From NCBI GenBank assembly GCA_021807065.1, contig JAKAPO010000071.1:1-9353 (forward strand): 9,353 bases of DNA, given 5' to 3'. Both the position numbers and the translations under genes were made by a program. Origin of the DNA: a bacterium. Its GTDB lineage: Bacteria > Vulcanimicrobiota > Vulcanimicrobiia > Vulcanimicrobiales > Vulcanimicrobiaceae. Positions 1-6,288 of the stretch are shown here, one piece after another; the stretch's first letter is position 1; the number at the start of each line of letters is the position of its first letter. The notes under the pieces are model-generated. The model saw only the letters and a program-made list of their open reading frames with translations, was not told where the DNA came from and did not search any database.

Positions 1-1
1 G

Positions 2-232
2 AGCGGCAACGCCGTTACCGTAACCGGTTCTCACACCGAAAAAATGGAGAAGAAGGGTGTACGGTTTCACCGGCGCGAGATGCGCCACGGCGCCTTCTCG
101 CGGACGGTCACGCTGCCGCAGGACCTGGATGCCAATGCGGTCGACGCGAAGATCGACAAAGGCATTCTGAAGGTCACGTTGACACCCATCAAGCCACTGA
201 CCCCGAAGAAGATCGAGGTAAAGTCGACGTAG
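2..232 (+). CDS. Hsp20/alpha-crystallin small heat-shock protein, C-terminal part
   Basis: An ATP-independent holdase chaperone of the small heat-shock family, expected in the cytosol. The frame is open from base 2, so the gene starts outside the window and only 76 residues are visible; an ATG at 44 lies inside the domain and is not the start. The visible part covers the second half of the alpha-crystallin domain: a strand with AVTVTGSHTEK, a FHRREMRHGAFSRTVTLP segment matching the family's 'ER.YG.F.R...LP' stretch, and the hallmark KGILKVTLT that corresponds to the conserved A-x-x-x-x-G-x-L motif. The tail ends KKIEVKST, like many bacterial Hsp20 tails with a short I-x-V anchor. It lies 24 nt upstream of a universal stress gene on the same strand and probably shares its transcript. 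The family call is firm; the N-terminal arm cannot be seen. Confidence 0.93.
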   Translation, partial: SGNAVTVTGSHTEKMEKKGVRFHRREMRHGAFSRTVTLPQDLDANAVDAKIDKGILKVTLTPIKPLTPKKIEVKST

Positions 233-256
233 CGTCGACCTGTCGGGAAACGCGCG

Positions 257-724
257 ATGAAACAGAAGCTGCTCGTCCCGATTGACGGCTCGCAACCGTC
301 GTTGCGAGGTTTAGACGTCGCAATCGGTCTCGCACGCACGATGGATGCCGACATCGTCCTCGTACACGTCGTCGACAACACGAAAGTGGCGCGCCTCAGC
401 TACGGCGAGCCGTCGGTTGTCGAACCCCTCTTCGAGGAGCTCCGCCAGGAAGGCGAACGGTACTTGGCTGAGGCGGAAGCCGCGATCAAGTCTGGGATCG
501 TTACGTCCTCGCAGGTCGCGTACGGCAATCCGGCCGACGAGATCGGGAAGATTGCTTCCGAGATTGGCGCGAGCATGATCGTGATGGGAAGTCATGGGCG
601 GACCGGCCTGCGACATCTGCTGATGGGCAGTGTGGCAGAAGGCGTGATCAGGAATGCGAAGGTGCCGGTGGTCATCGTTCCAGCTCATGCCGACGACAAC
701 GGCGCACATCACGCCGCCGCATGA
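257..724 (+). CDS. Universal stress protein (UspA family), ATP-binding type
   Basis: A single-domain universal stress protein of 155 residues, the normal length for one domain. The N-terminal strand KLLVPIDGS carries the adenine-contacting Asp10. The C-terminal half carries the full nucleotide-binding signature G-x2-G-x9-G-S: Gly111, Gly114 and Gly124-Ser125, followed by the strand VPVVIVPA. By family knowledge this predicts an ATP-binding Usp of the UspFG/MJ0577 type rather than a non-binding UspA. Such proteins act in the cytosol during stress, starvation or hypoxia, and the molecular target is usually unknown. A weak purine-rich stretch (GGGAAA) precedes the ATG. The stop TGA overlaps the ATG of the next gene (ATGA at 721-724), so translation is probably coupled to the sugar kinase. 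A His/Ala-rich tail (residues 144-155) follows the fold. Confidence 0.93.
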   Translation: MKQKLLVPIDGSQPSLRGLDVAIGLARTMDADIVLVHVVDNTKVARLSYGEPSVVEPLFEELRQEGERYLAEAEAAIKSGIVTSSQVAYGNPADEIGKIASEIGASMIVMGSHGRTGLRHLLMGSVAEGVIRNAKVPVVIVPAHADDNGAHHAAA

Positions 725-1683
725 ACGAGCGCACGATTGCAACGGTTACGCTCAATCCGTCGATCGACGTTCCGCTCGCGATGGACGACCTGCGTCTCGG
801 CGAGACGAATCGCTGCTCGTCCACGGTGCTGGATCCCGGCGGGAAGGGCATCAACGCAAGCCGCGTGATTCGCCGTCTCGGTGGCGAGACGGTCGCCTAC
901 GGCTTTGTGGGCGGTATGACGGGGAAACTGCTTCGCAAGCATCTCGACGAAGAGCGCATCGCGCACGCATTCGACGAAATCGACGGCTTCACGCGCATCG
1001 ACGTCATGCTCTTCGAACGCAGTACGGGTCGGCGCACGCGTCTGCTGCCGCAAGGGCCGTACATCGGTCCATTACATCTGGAGAGATTGCGTGCGGCGCT
1101 CCGAGCCATCGAACCGGGCAGCGTGATCGTGATGGGGGGAAGCGTTCCCCCCGGCCTGGACGTGACGATCTACCGCGATCTCGTCGCAGCGCTGAACGCG
1201 CGCGATGTTCGTTGCATCGTTGACACGTCCGGCGAGGCGCTCTCGAGCGTTCTCGAAGCGCGGCCGGCGTTGATCAAACCGAACGAAGTGGAAGCAGCAT
1301 ACGTCGCCGGGCGTCGGCTGCGCGAAGAAGCCGAGTTCTTGGAGGTCGCGCGTGAACTGCGCGCGAGGGGCGCGCGAGCGGTGGTGATTTCGCTGGGAGC
1401 GCTCGGTGCGGTGGGCGTCGACGACAGGGATCGCGCGTGGAGGGTGACCGTACCGCAGATCAAGGTAGAGAGCACGATCGGCTCGGGAGATTCGATGGTC
1501 GGCGGCCTCGCGCTGGCGCTCAACCGAGATGCATCTTTCGACGAAGCGTTGCGTTTGGGAGCTGCTGCCGGAACTGCAACGGCTATGACCCCGCAACGTG
1601 AGTTGTGCCGCCTGTCCGACGTCGAACGTCTTCTCTCCCAGATAACCGTTCGCGAGGTTGCTCCCATCGCGCGCACCGCATAG
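721..1683 (+). CDS. PfkB-family sugar-phosphate kinase (1-phosphofructokinase / PfkB type)
   Basis: A ribokinase-fold kinase of 320 residues, expected to phosphorylate fructose 6-phosphate, fructose 1-phosphate or tagatose 6-phosphate with ATP. It starts TVTLNPSID, the usual opening of the 1-PFK/PfkB-2 branch. Other marks are DPGGKGIN at 38-45 (PfkB signature 1, substrate binding), MGGSVPPG at 138-145, KPNEVE at 186-191, and the anion-hole/catalytic GSGDS at 254-258 with Asp257 as the expected catalytic base. GSGDS replaces the commoner GAGDS, a mild variation. All key motifs are present, so the enzyme should be active; which phosphosugar it uses cannot be decided by eye. It overlaps the Usp gene by 4 nt and follows Hsp20, an arrangement seen around the pfkB gene of the mycobacterial dormancy regulon, where it is thought to serve metabolism under low oxygen. 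Confidence 0.92.
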   Translation: MNERTIATVTLNPSIDVPLAMDDLRLGETNRCSSTVLDPGGKGINASRVIRRLGGETVAYGFVGGMTGKLLRKHLDEERIAHAFDEIDGFTRIDVMLFERSTGRRTRLLPQGPYIGPLHLERLRAALRAIEPGSVIVMGGSVPPGLDVTIYRDLVAALNARDVRCIVDTSGEALSSVLEARPALIKPNEVEAAYVAGRRLREEAEFLEVARELRARGARAVVISLGALGAVGVDDRDRAWRVTVPQIKVESTIGSGDSMVGGLALALNRDASFDEALRLGAAAGTATAMTPQRELCRLSDVERLLSQITVREVAPIARTA

Positions 1684-1756
1684 CGGTTGCGCTTTACCCA
1701 ACCTTAACGGACGCTTCTTTCCGCCTCCGACTGCGCGGACGATATGAGGTAGAGAG

Positions 1757-3151
1757 ATGTTACGCGGCATTGCGGCCTCGGTCATCGTGATCGCCGCCTT
1801 CAGCATATCGGCAGATAGGGTCGCTCACGGCACGTTCGCGATGGGCGACTTCAAAGCGTTCTATTGCGCCGGCCGCGCGCTCGCGCACCACGAAAACCCA
1901 TACGCGACCGCACCTATAGCGGGTTGCGAATCGGTTGCGGCACCTGCGCCGCTCTTTGTAACGAAGGCGGGCGAGGTATTGCCGGCGCCGCTGCCTGGCT
2001 ACGCTATCGTGCCGTTCATCCCGCTGTCGCTGCTGCCGTTTGCAATATCCTCGGTACTCTGGCTCGCGGTGCTCGTCGCCGTGACGATCGCGGCAATTGC
2101 GCTCTTCGCACGCGTCGGAGTAGCGGATGCGCCGACGATCGCCGTCGCCCTCGCCGTGATCCTGGCCGCCATCTGTTTCCCGGTCGGTGAACTTCCGCCG
2201 GTAGCGCTCTTTGGAATCGCGCTTGCCGCTTTCGGTGGGCAATCGAATCGCCCGTGGGCGATCGCGACGGGTATTGCGCTCACGTTTGCAGAGCCGCAGA
2301 TCGGTGTTGCAATGCTTGTCGTCGCTATGGCGCTCGGCCGCCGCACTGCAATCCCTGCTCTCGGTGCCACAATCGCACTCGGTCTCCTCTCTATTGCCGC
2401 TGTGGGCATCGCCGGTAACCTCGAGTATCTCCGCGTCGTCTTGCCCGCGCATCTACTTTCCGAGTTACCGAGCGTCTTGCAGTACAGCCTTTCGTGGATG
2501 CTCTACCAGCTCGGGGTCGCGCCCGGCCCGGCGTTGCTCGCCGGGCGTCTTTCATGGATTGTGATGCTCGGGGTCGCGTTTTGGTTCGGGCGCTCGAAAT
2601 TCGCTGCCGCGCACCCCGAGGCTGCAATGCTCGCGGCGCCCGTGTTTGCGATCGTCGGCGGTCCGTTCCTTCACCTCGATCACATCGCGTTGGCAATCCC
2701 CGCGACGTTATGGCTCGCGTCGCGTTCCACGGCGCCGCTTTGGTTGCGCACGGCAATCCCGATCGCGCTCAGCATCCCCGTGCTCTACATCTTCTCGATC
2801 ATCCAGCTCTCGCCGCTTGTTCCGTTTATCGCGGCATGGATTGGAACCGCGTGTGCGCGCGATACGATCGTTGGATTGCGCACGGCGCTCGTCACCATCG
2901 TTGTCATGGCGGTCATCGCTGCAAGCACCATCGCCACCGGTACCGGTGCCGTGCATCTCGCACCGGTGGCTCCCATCTCTGCAAACTTGCCACAGGCTGC
3001 GTGGGCGCAGTACGTCGACAAGACTTTCGTCATGACCGCGTGGACGATCTGGCTCGTGAAGGCACCAATCTGGCTGGCCATTCTTGGAGCGGTTGGAACG
3101 CTTGCGTCGATGCTGCATGTTGTGCGACTTCGCGAAACTGCGATGGCGTGA
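1757..3151 (+). CDS. Multi-pass membrane protein, GT-C glycosyltransferase-like (GT87/DUF2029), paralog 1
   Basis: A 464-residue, very hydrophobic protein with about ten or more predicted membrane segments (for example near residues 4-20, 84-118, 126-142, 165-192, 200-220, 262-278, 289-303, 333-361, 373-390 and 425-452). After the first segment comes GDFKAFYCAGR with Asp31, then ENPY. This matches the 'D-F-x-x-F/Y-Y ... NPY' pattern in the first outer loop of GT87/DUF2029 polyprenyl-phosphate-dependent sugar transferases such as PimE, where an Asp in that loop is catalytic. A conserved LHLDH lies at 305-309. I infer transfer of a sugar from a lipid-linked donor on the outer membrane face; acceptor and sugar are unknown. 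A purine-rich GAGGTAGAGAG directly precedes the ATG. The stop overlaps the GTG start of a close paralog. Family assignment is by motif memory, not by search. Confidence 0.72.
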   Translation: MLRGIAASVIVIAAFSISADRVAHGTFAMGDFKAFYCAGRALAHHENPYATAPIAGCESVAAPAPLFVTKAGEVLPAPLPGYAIVPFIPLSLLPFAISSVLWLAVLVAVTIAAIALFARVGVADAPTIAVALAVILAAICFPVGELPPVALFGIALAAFGGQSNRPWAIATGIALTFAEPQIGVAMLVVAMALGRRTAIPALGATIALGLLSIAAVGIAGNLEYLRVVLPAHLLSELPSVLQYSLSWMLYQLGVAPGPALLAGRLSWIVMLGVAFWFGRSKFAAAHPEAAMLAAPVFAIVGGPFLHLDHIALAIPATLWLASRSTAPLWLRTAIPIALSIPVLYIFSIIQLSPLVPFIAAWIGTACARDTIVGLRTALVTIVVMAVIAASTIATGTGAVHLAPVAPISANLPQAAWAQYVDKTFVMTAWTIWLVKAPIWLAILGAVGTLASMLHVVRLRETAMA

Positions 3152-4626
3152 ACGTCCCCGCGAGGCACGCGCTGGTAGCCATCGCAATCGTCGTTCTGGC
3201 CCTAGTGCTCTACGTGCCCGCTTTTTCCAACGGTCACGGCTGGGCGATGGACGACTTCAAGACGTTCTATTGTTCCGGACGCGTCTTGCTCGAAGGCGAG
3301 AACCCGTACGATACAATCCCGCTCGCGGCGTGCGAATCGCAACCCGCCCCGCGCCCGATTTTCGTGGCTAGGCCCGGCTTCGTTTTACCGGCTCCGCTGC
3401 CGGGGTACGCCATTGCCGGATTTGCGATCGTGGCGCTCGTGCCGTTCTTGCCGGCAGTTTTCTTATGGATCTGTGCGCTGCTCGCTGCAACCCTCGCATC
3501 GATCACGCTCCTTTCGCGGCTAACGAGCGCGAACGTGTGGGCTATAGCCGCTGCCTTCTCCACCGCGCTCGTTGCGATCTCTTTTGCCGTCGGCGAGCTG
3601 GTTCCAATCTGCCTCCTCGGTATTGTCCTCACCGCGTGGGCCGTATACCGTACGCCGCCCACACGTGCGGCGCTCGCACTCGCCGGATGCGGCGTTGCTC
3701 TCGCGTTCGCCGAACCGCAGGTCGGCGCCGCGGTGGCGATCGCGTGCGCTCTGGTGTCTTGGCGCTTCGCCATCTCCACGGGGGTTGCCATCGCGGCTCT
3801 CACGATAATCTCCCTTGCTGTGCTTGGCATTGCCGGAAACGTTGCGTACGTTCGAGACGTGCTGCCCGCGCACGTGCTCTCGGAACTCCCAGCCTACTTC
3901 CAATATAGCCTGTCGTGGCTCTTGAACCGGCTGGGAATGCCTGCCGGCCTCGCGCTCTCGATCGGACAATTGCAGTGGATTACGATGCTCGTTGCCACCG
4001 GACTCTTCGCGCGTGCGCAACTCGCCCGCGCGCATCCCGAGATCGCCGTGCTCGCCGCGCCGGCATTTGCGGTTACAGGCGGACCGTTCTTACATCTCGA
4101 CCACGTCGCGCTCGCGTTACCCGCCGCGATCTGGCTTGCAGCATCGTCGCCGAAACCGTCGGCTTGGCAGACGGCAGCAATCATCGCGTTGGCCGTACCG
4201 CTCTTGCAATTGCTTCTGCTGCTACGGTGGATTCCGCTCGACGTGATACTCGCGTTCATCGTCGTCGTCGCAGCGTGGCTCGGTTTTGCCTTCGGCCGCA
4301 GCCTCAGGGCGTGCGTGTATTCCGCATCCGCGGCGACGCTTTTCGTAGCGGCGGTTGCAGTATCGCTCGTGGTCGGTGGTTTCGGTTTCGTAACGCCGGC
4401 AACGGCACAGGCGCTCCCGTCGGCCATGCCGCAGGCTTCCTGGGCGCACTTCGTCGCGACGCACTACGTGATGACCGCGTGGCCGGTGTGGCTCGTGAAA
4501 GCGCCGACCTGGTTCGGGATCGCTGCTACGGCGAGTGGGTTGATCGTCGCCGCGTATACCGCGAAACGAGATATCGCCGCGCCTCCAGTGCACGGCCGCG
4601 ACGTCGGCGACATCGTTGCCGTTTGA
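3148..4626 (+). CDS. Multi-pass membrane protein, GT-C glycosyltransferase-like (GT87/DUF2029), paralog 2
   Basis: A 492-residue paralog of the preceding gene. The frame is open far upstream, but only from a GTG at 3148 does the protein look real: a short basic start, a membrane helix (about 8-25), then DDFKTFYCSGR with Asp35/36 and ENPYD. That GTG overlaps the preceding stop (GTGA), which implies coupled translation; the next obvious choice is an internal ATG at 3247, too late. It shares with paralog 1 the blocks PAPLPGYAI, FAVGEL, AEPQ-G-A, GIAGN, VLPAHVLSELP, QYSLSW, HPE-A-LAAP, GGPFLHLDH, VMTAW and WLVKAP in the same order, so the pair is a tandem duplication that has since diverged. It is slightly longer mainly in the C-terminal third. 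By the same motif argument it is a probable lipid-linked-sugar transferase; the two may use different acceptors or form a heteromer. Confidence 0.72.
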   Translation: MNVPARHALVAIAIVVLALVLYVPAFSNGHGWAMDDFKTFYCSGRVLLEGENPYDTIPLAACESQPAPRPIFVARPGFVLPAPLPGYAIAGFAIVALVPFLPAVFLWICALLAATLASITLLSRLTSANVWAIAAAFSTALVAISFAVGELVPICLLGIVLTAWAVYRTPPTRAALALAGCGVALAFAEPQVGAAVAIACALVSWRFAISTGVAIAALTIISLAVLGIAGNVAYVRDVLPAHVLSELPAYFQYSLSWLLNRLGMPAGLALSIGQLQWITMLVATGLFARAQLARAHPEIAVLAAPAFAVTGGPFLHLDHVALALPAAIWLAASSPKPSAWQTAAIIALAVPLLQLLLLLRWIPLDVILAFIVVVAAWLGFAFGRSLRACVYSASAATLFVAAVAVSLVVGGFGFVTPATAQALPSAMPQASWAHFVATHYVMTAWPVWLVKAPTWFGIAATASGLIVAAYTAKRDIAAPPVHGRDVGDIVAV

Positions 4627-4651
4627 CGGGCTAAGATGGCGCAGGCCGTTC

Positions 4652-4665
4652 TAACCGCGCGGTTA
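4652..4665. promoter_or_regulatory. Perfect 14-bp palindrome upstream of the small basic protein gene
   Basis: TAACCGCGCGGTTA is its own reverse complement. It sits in the 101-nt gap between the second membrane protein and the small basic gene, 62 nt before that gene's ATG. The size and place suit a dimeric repressor or activator site, but no matching copy was noticed elsewhere in the window and chance is possible. No run of T follows, so it is not an intrinsic terminator. Confidence 0.3.
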
Positions 4666-4727
4666 CCGGGTTGGTCGTTGCTGTACGGGGTACGTAAGTG
4701 CGCAGATTGGCTGGAGGAGACGACGAT

Positions 4728-4952
4728 ATGCCACGCAAGAAAAAGACGAGTCGCAAGAAATCGACGCGGCGCTACGGCCGCACTGCGGGCGAACACGTTG
4801 AAGAAGAAATGCGTGAGATGAAGGCCGGGCGGCTTCGTTCGGGACGCTCGGGCAAGAAAGTCACGGACCCGCGCCAAGCGATCGCGATTGGCCTCTCAAA
4901 AGCACGAAAGGAGGGAGCGAAAGTTCCGCAGGCTCTCAAGCGGAAACGTTAG
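4728..4952 (+). CDS. Small, highly basic DUF6496-like protein
   Basis: A 74-residue Lys/Arg-rich protein. The ATG at 4728 is preferred over a GTG at 4698 because TGGAGGAGA lies about 8 nt upstream and the protein then begins MPRKKKTSRKKSTRR. The C-terminal half has the recognisable pattern RSGRSGKKVTDPRQAIAIGLSKARKEG, seen in small DUF6496-type proteins where 'SGKKVK.R.QAIAI.LSEA' is the core. A short acidic stretch (EHVEEEMREMK) separates the basic head from this core. Function is unknown; the charge suggests binding to nucleic acid or to the nucleoid, which is inference. It is probably transcribed alone, since a 101-nt gap with a palindrome precedes it. Its TAG overlaps the TAA of the convergent minus-strand gene. 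Confidence 0.75.
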   Translation: MPRKKKTSRKKSTRRYGRTAGEHVEEEMREMKAGRLRSGRSGKKVTDPRQAIAIGLSKARKEGAKVPQALKRKR

Positions 4953-5254
4953 GTTCGCCGGTGTGACGTGCCGTAAGCGGAGCTGGGGAAGCGAATATCG
5001 CGACCCGTAAGCGCTGCGGCAAAATCCCAGCTCGTCAGTAGCTCGTACCACTCCGCCCACTGCCGCTGTACTTCGTCGGCGGAGACGCTAAAGCGCACGG
5101 CAAGCTGCTGGCATAACAGGACTGGAGGACCGCAGGTCGTCTTCTTTGCACGCCAGAGCCAGGACTTCCAGTACTCGGTCGCAGCGCGCTGCGCATCGCC
5201 CGCGATCTCGAGCGACAACTCAAGACGCCGTTCCTCGTCGGCGGCGCGCAGCAT
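4949..5254 (-). CDS. Hypothetical protein, 101 aa
   Basis: I do not recognise this protein. It is 101 residues with an acidic, probably helical N-terminal third (MLRAADEERRLELSLEIAGD), a Trp-rich stretch (EYWKSWLWRAKK near 28-39), then LAVRFSVSADEVQRQWAEWYELL at about 51-73, which could form two or three helices. There are two Cys (around residues 41 and 48), no signal peptide and no membrane segment. Translation looks real: a GGGAGGGG ribosome-binding site lies just upstream of the ATG on the minus strand. It follows the fRMsr gene by 18 nt and is probably its operon partner. Its stop codon overlaps that of the convergent basic-protein gene. Five Trp in 101 residues is unusual. Confidence 0.75.
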   Translation of the reverse strand: MLRAADEERRLELSLEIAGDAQRAATEYWKSWLWRAKKTTCGPPVLLCQQLAVRFSVSADEVQRQWAEWYELLTSWDFAAALTGRDIRFPSSAYGTSHRRT

Positions 5255-5272
5255 CGTGGTCCCCTCCCAGGT

Positions 5273-5785
5273 TTAGGGGTTTGCCGGGTGCAAGGGATTC
5301 CCTTCCTGCCAAGACGGAGGCTCGACGACCTTGCAGAAAAGCTGCACGAGGCGTTCGATCCCCTCGCGATCGGCAGCGTTGAAGCGCGCTGGCTGGACGC
5401 TATCCAAGTCGAATACGCCGTACGCCACCCCCTCACCGGAGAGAGGGATTACCAGCTCCGATCGCGCCGCCGTATCGCAGGCGATGTGGCCAGGGAACGC
5501 GTTCACGTCGTCGACGACGACGGTTGCACCAGAGGAGTAAGCCGCACTGCAGACGCCCTCGCCTTTCCGAAGACGCGAACATGCCGGCTTCCCGCCGAAC
5601 GGTCCCAGCACGAGGTCACCGGCATGATCTGCGTAGTAAAAGCCTGCCCAACTTATGTTGGGAATCTCATGGAAGATGAAGGCGGCAAAGTTTGCGGCGT
5701 TGGCGAGGTGGCTTTGCTCGCCTGCAACCAGCTCGCGAACCTGTCGCTCGAGCAGCGAGTAATCGACGCTTGCGTTTTTCGTCAT
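5273..5785 (-). CDS. msrC: Free methionine-(R)-sulfoxide reductase (GAF-domain fRMsr)
   Basis: Reduces the R form of free methionine sulfoxide to methionine in the cytosol, with electrons usually from thioredoxin, protecting against oxidants. The 170-residue protein is a single GAF domain of family length. Family landmarks are WAGFYY (46-51), LVLGPFGGKPAC (58-69), the GEGVC loop ending at Cys79, VVVDDVNAFPGHIACD (89-104), RSELVIPL and GVFDLDS. The three active-site cysteines are Cys69, Cys79 and Cys103; the spacings of 10 and 24 match the enterobacterial enzyme (84, 94, 118). The catalytic core is therefore complete. The ATG is only 13 nt from the CCA end of the tRNA-Arg gene on the same strand, and no good ribosome-binding site fits in that gap. 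The 101-residue unknown protein follows 18 nt downstream. The symbol follows common usage for fRMsr. Confidence 0.93.
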   Translation of the reverse strand: MTKNASVDYSLLERQVRELVAGEQSHLANAANFAAFIFHEIPNISWAGFYYADHAGDLVLGPFGGKPACSRLRKGEGVCSAAYSSGATVVVDDVNAFPGHIACDTAARSELVIPLSGEGVAYGVFDLDSVQPARFNAADREGIERLVQLFCKVVEPPSWQEGNPLHPANP

Positions 5786-5798
5786 TGAGTTCTGGTGA

Positions 5799-5876
5799 TG
5801 GTGCGCCCGGGCGGAATCGAACCGCCAACCTTGGGCTTAGGAGTCCCCTGCTCTATCCAGTTTGAGCTACGGGCGC
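5799..5876 (-). tRNA. tRNA-Arg (anticodon CCT), with encoded CCA
   Basis: Read on the minus strand this folds as a complete tRNA of 78 nt including CCA. The acceptor stem is GCGCCCG with CGGGCGC, the discriminator is A and CCA is encoded (5799-5801). The D arm is GCTC/GAGC around a GG-containing loop, and the T arm is GGCGG-TTCGATT-CCGCC with perfect pairing. The anticodon loop is CTCCTAA, so the anticodon is CCT (complement of 5839-5841), reading the rare Arg codon AGG. The anticodon stem is weak: three central G-C pairs with G-A and A-G mismatches at the two ends. The 5' part, from A38 of the loop to the 5' end, is repeated exactly at 8084-8123, which marks this gene as an integration site. 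It may be transcribed together with the fRMsr gene. Confidence 0.9.
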
Positions 5877-5879
5877 GCG
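5837..5879. repeat. 43-bp direct repeat, left copy (putative att site within tRNA-Arg)
   Basis: These 43 bases are identical to 8084-8126. They cover the tRNA from the 3' edge of the anticodon loop to its 5' end plus three bases upstream of the gene. The copies bracket 2.2 kb that includes a tyrosine recombinase remnant next to this copy, as expected of attL/attR of an integrative element. Identity stops sharply at 5837 on the left; on the right it fades into a diverged but still alignable region. Confidence 0.8.
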
Positions 5880-6007
5880 ATAGAAAATCCTCGGTTTTAT
5901 GCGGATTTGCGGCGCATCCGCCCTGCGATCGAGTCGCCTCCGTTTCGCGCAAGTGGTCCATTTGTGGTTCCTGTCGCGAAAAACCGGGGTGCCGAGGGCG
6001 GGGTTTC
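5880..6007. promoter_or_regulatory. tRNA upstream region with probable -10 box; otherwise no gene seen
   Basis: On the minus strand a CGCATAAAAC sequence (about 5893-5902) lies some 20 nt before the tRNA 5' end and could be the -10 box. The inverted sequence ATGCG...CGCAT sits beside it. The first 45 or so bases are clearly related to, but not identical with, 8127-8172 beside the other repeat copy, with the TTTTATGCGG stretch identical. The rest of this 128-bp stretch, up to the recombinase stop, holds no supported feature. No convincing -35 was seen. Confidence 0.4.
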
Positions 6008-6288
6008 CTATCCCGCCGAGCGGCGTCCCTGCACCTTGGCGATCACCTCGTCCATACCGGCGACCGCGCGCTCTTGGGCGCCCGCGACGACGTGGCCGTA
6101 GGTCCGCAGCGTCACGGATGGGTCGGCGTGCCCGAGCAACACCGCGACGGTCCGCACGTCATTGCCTGCGACGAGCGTCTGAGTCGCGCCGAAGTGGCGC
6201 AACGAGTGCAGGCTGAAGCCTTTCGCCTTGATGCGGAGCGACGACGCGAGCAACTCGCTCGCAAGCATCGCGTTCACGTCAATAGGCT
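6008..6288 (-). pseudogene. Tyrosine recombinase/integrase, C-terminal remnant
   Basis: The last 90 or so residues of a phage-type tyrosine recombinase. Visible are KGFSLHSLRHFGATQ (the H-x-L-R-H box with its catalytic Arg), LLGHADPSVTLRTYGHV with the catalytic His and the nucleophilic Tyr (codon complement of 6098-6100), and a helical tail AVAGMDEVIAK. These are exactly the C-terminal catalytic residues. The N-terminal SAM-like domain and the first catalytic Arg/Lys are absent: upstream of about 6288 the same frame becomes an antisense shadow of the IS3 fragment. The right edge is approximate. The gene stands about 130 bp from the tRNA repeat and points towards it, and is the likely agent of the integration before it was broken. 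Confidence 0.85.

Noticed and set aside
1072..1806. 244-residue minus-strand open frame
   Set aside because: Antisense to the PfkB kinase; composition is Arg/His/Gln-rich as expected of a GC-rich shadow.
2937..2950. Palindrome CACCGGTACCGGTG
   Set aside because: Lies inside the first membrane protein gene and encodes a small-residue stretch (TGTG); a coincidence of codons is the simpler explanation.
2494..3147. Long upstream extension of the second membrane protein frame (710 residues in total)
   Set aside because: This part overlaps paralog 1 in another frame and reads as Arg/Cys/His-rich nonsense; the paralogous similarity begins only after the GTG at 3148.
4636..4821. 61-residue + strand open frame before the small basic gene
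   Set aside because: Overlaps the basic gene in another frame, has no ribosome-binding site and no recognisable features.
5288..5788. 166-residue + strand open frame
   Set aside because: Antisense shadow of the fRMsr gene, which has all three catalytic cysteines.
5795..6285. N-terminal part of an apparent 305-residue + strand frame
   Set aside because: It is antisense to the tRNA and to the integrase remnant; transposase-like sequence begins only near 6290.
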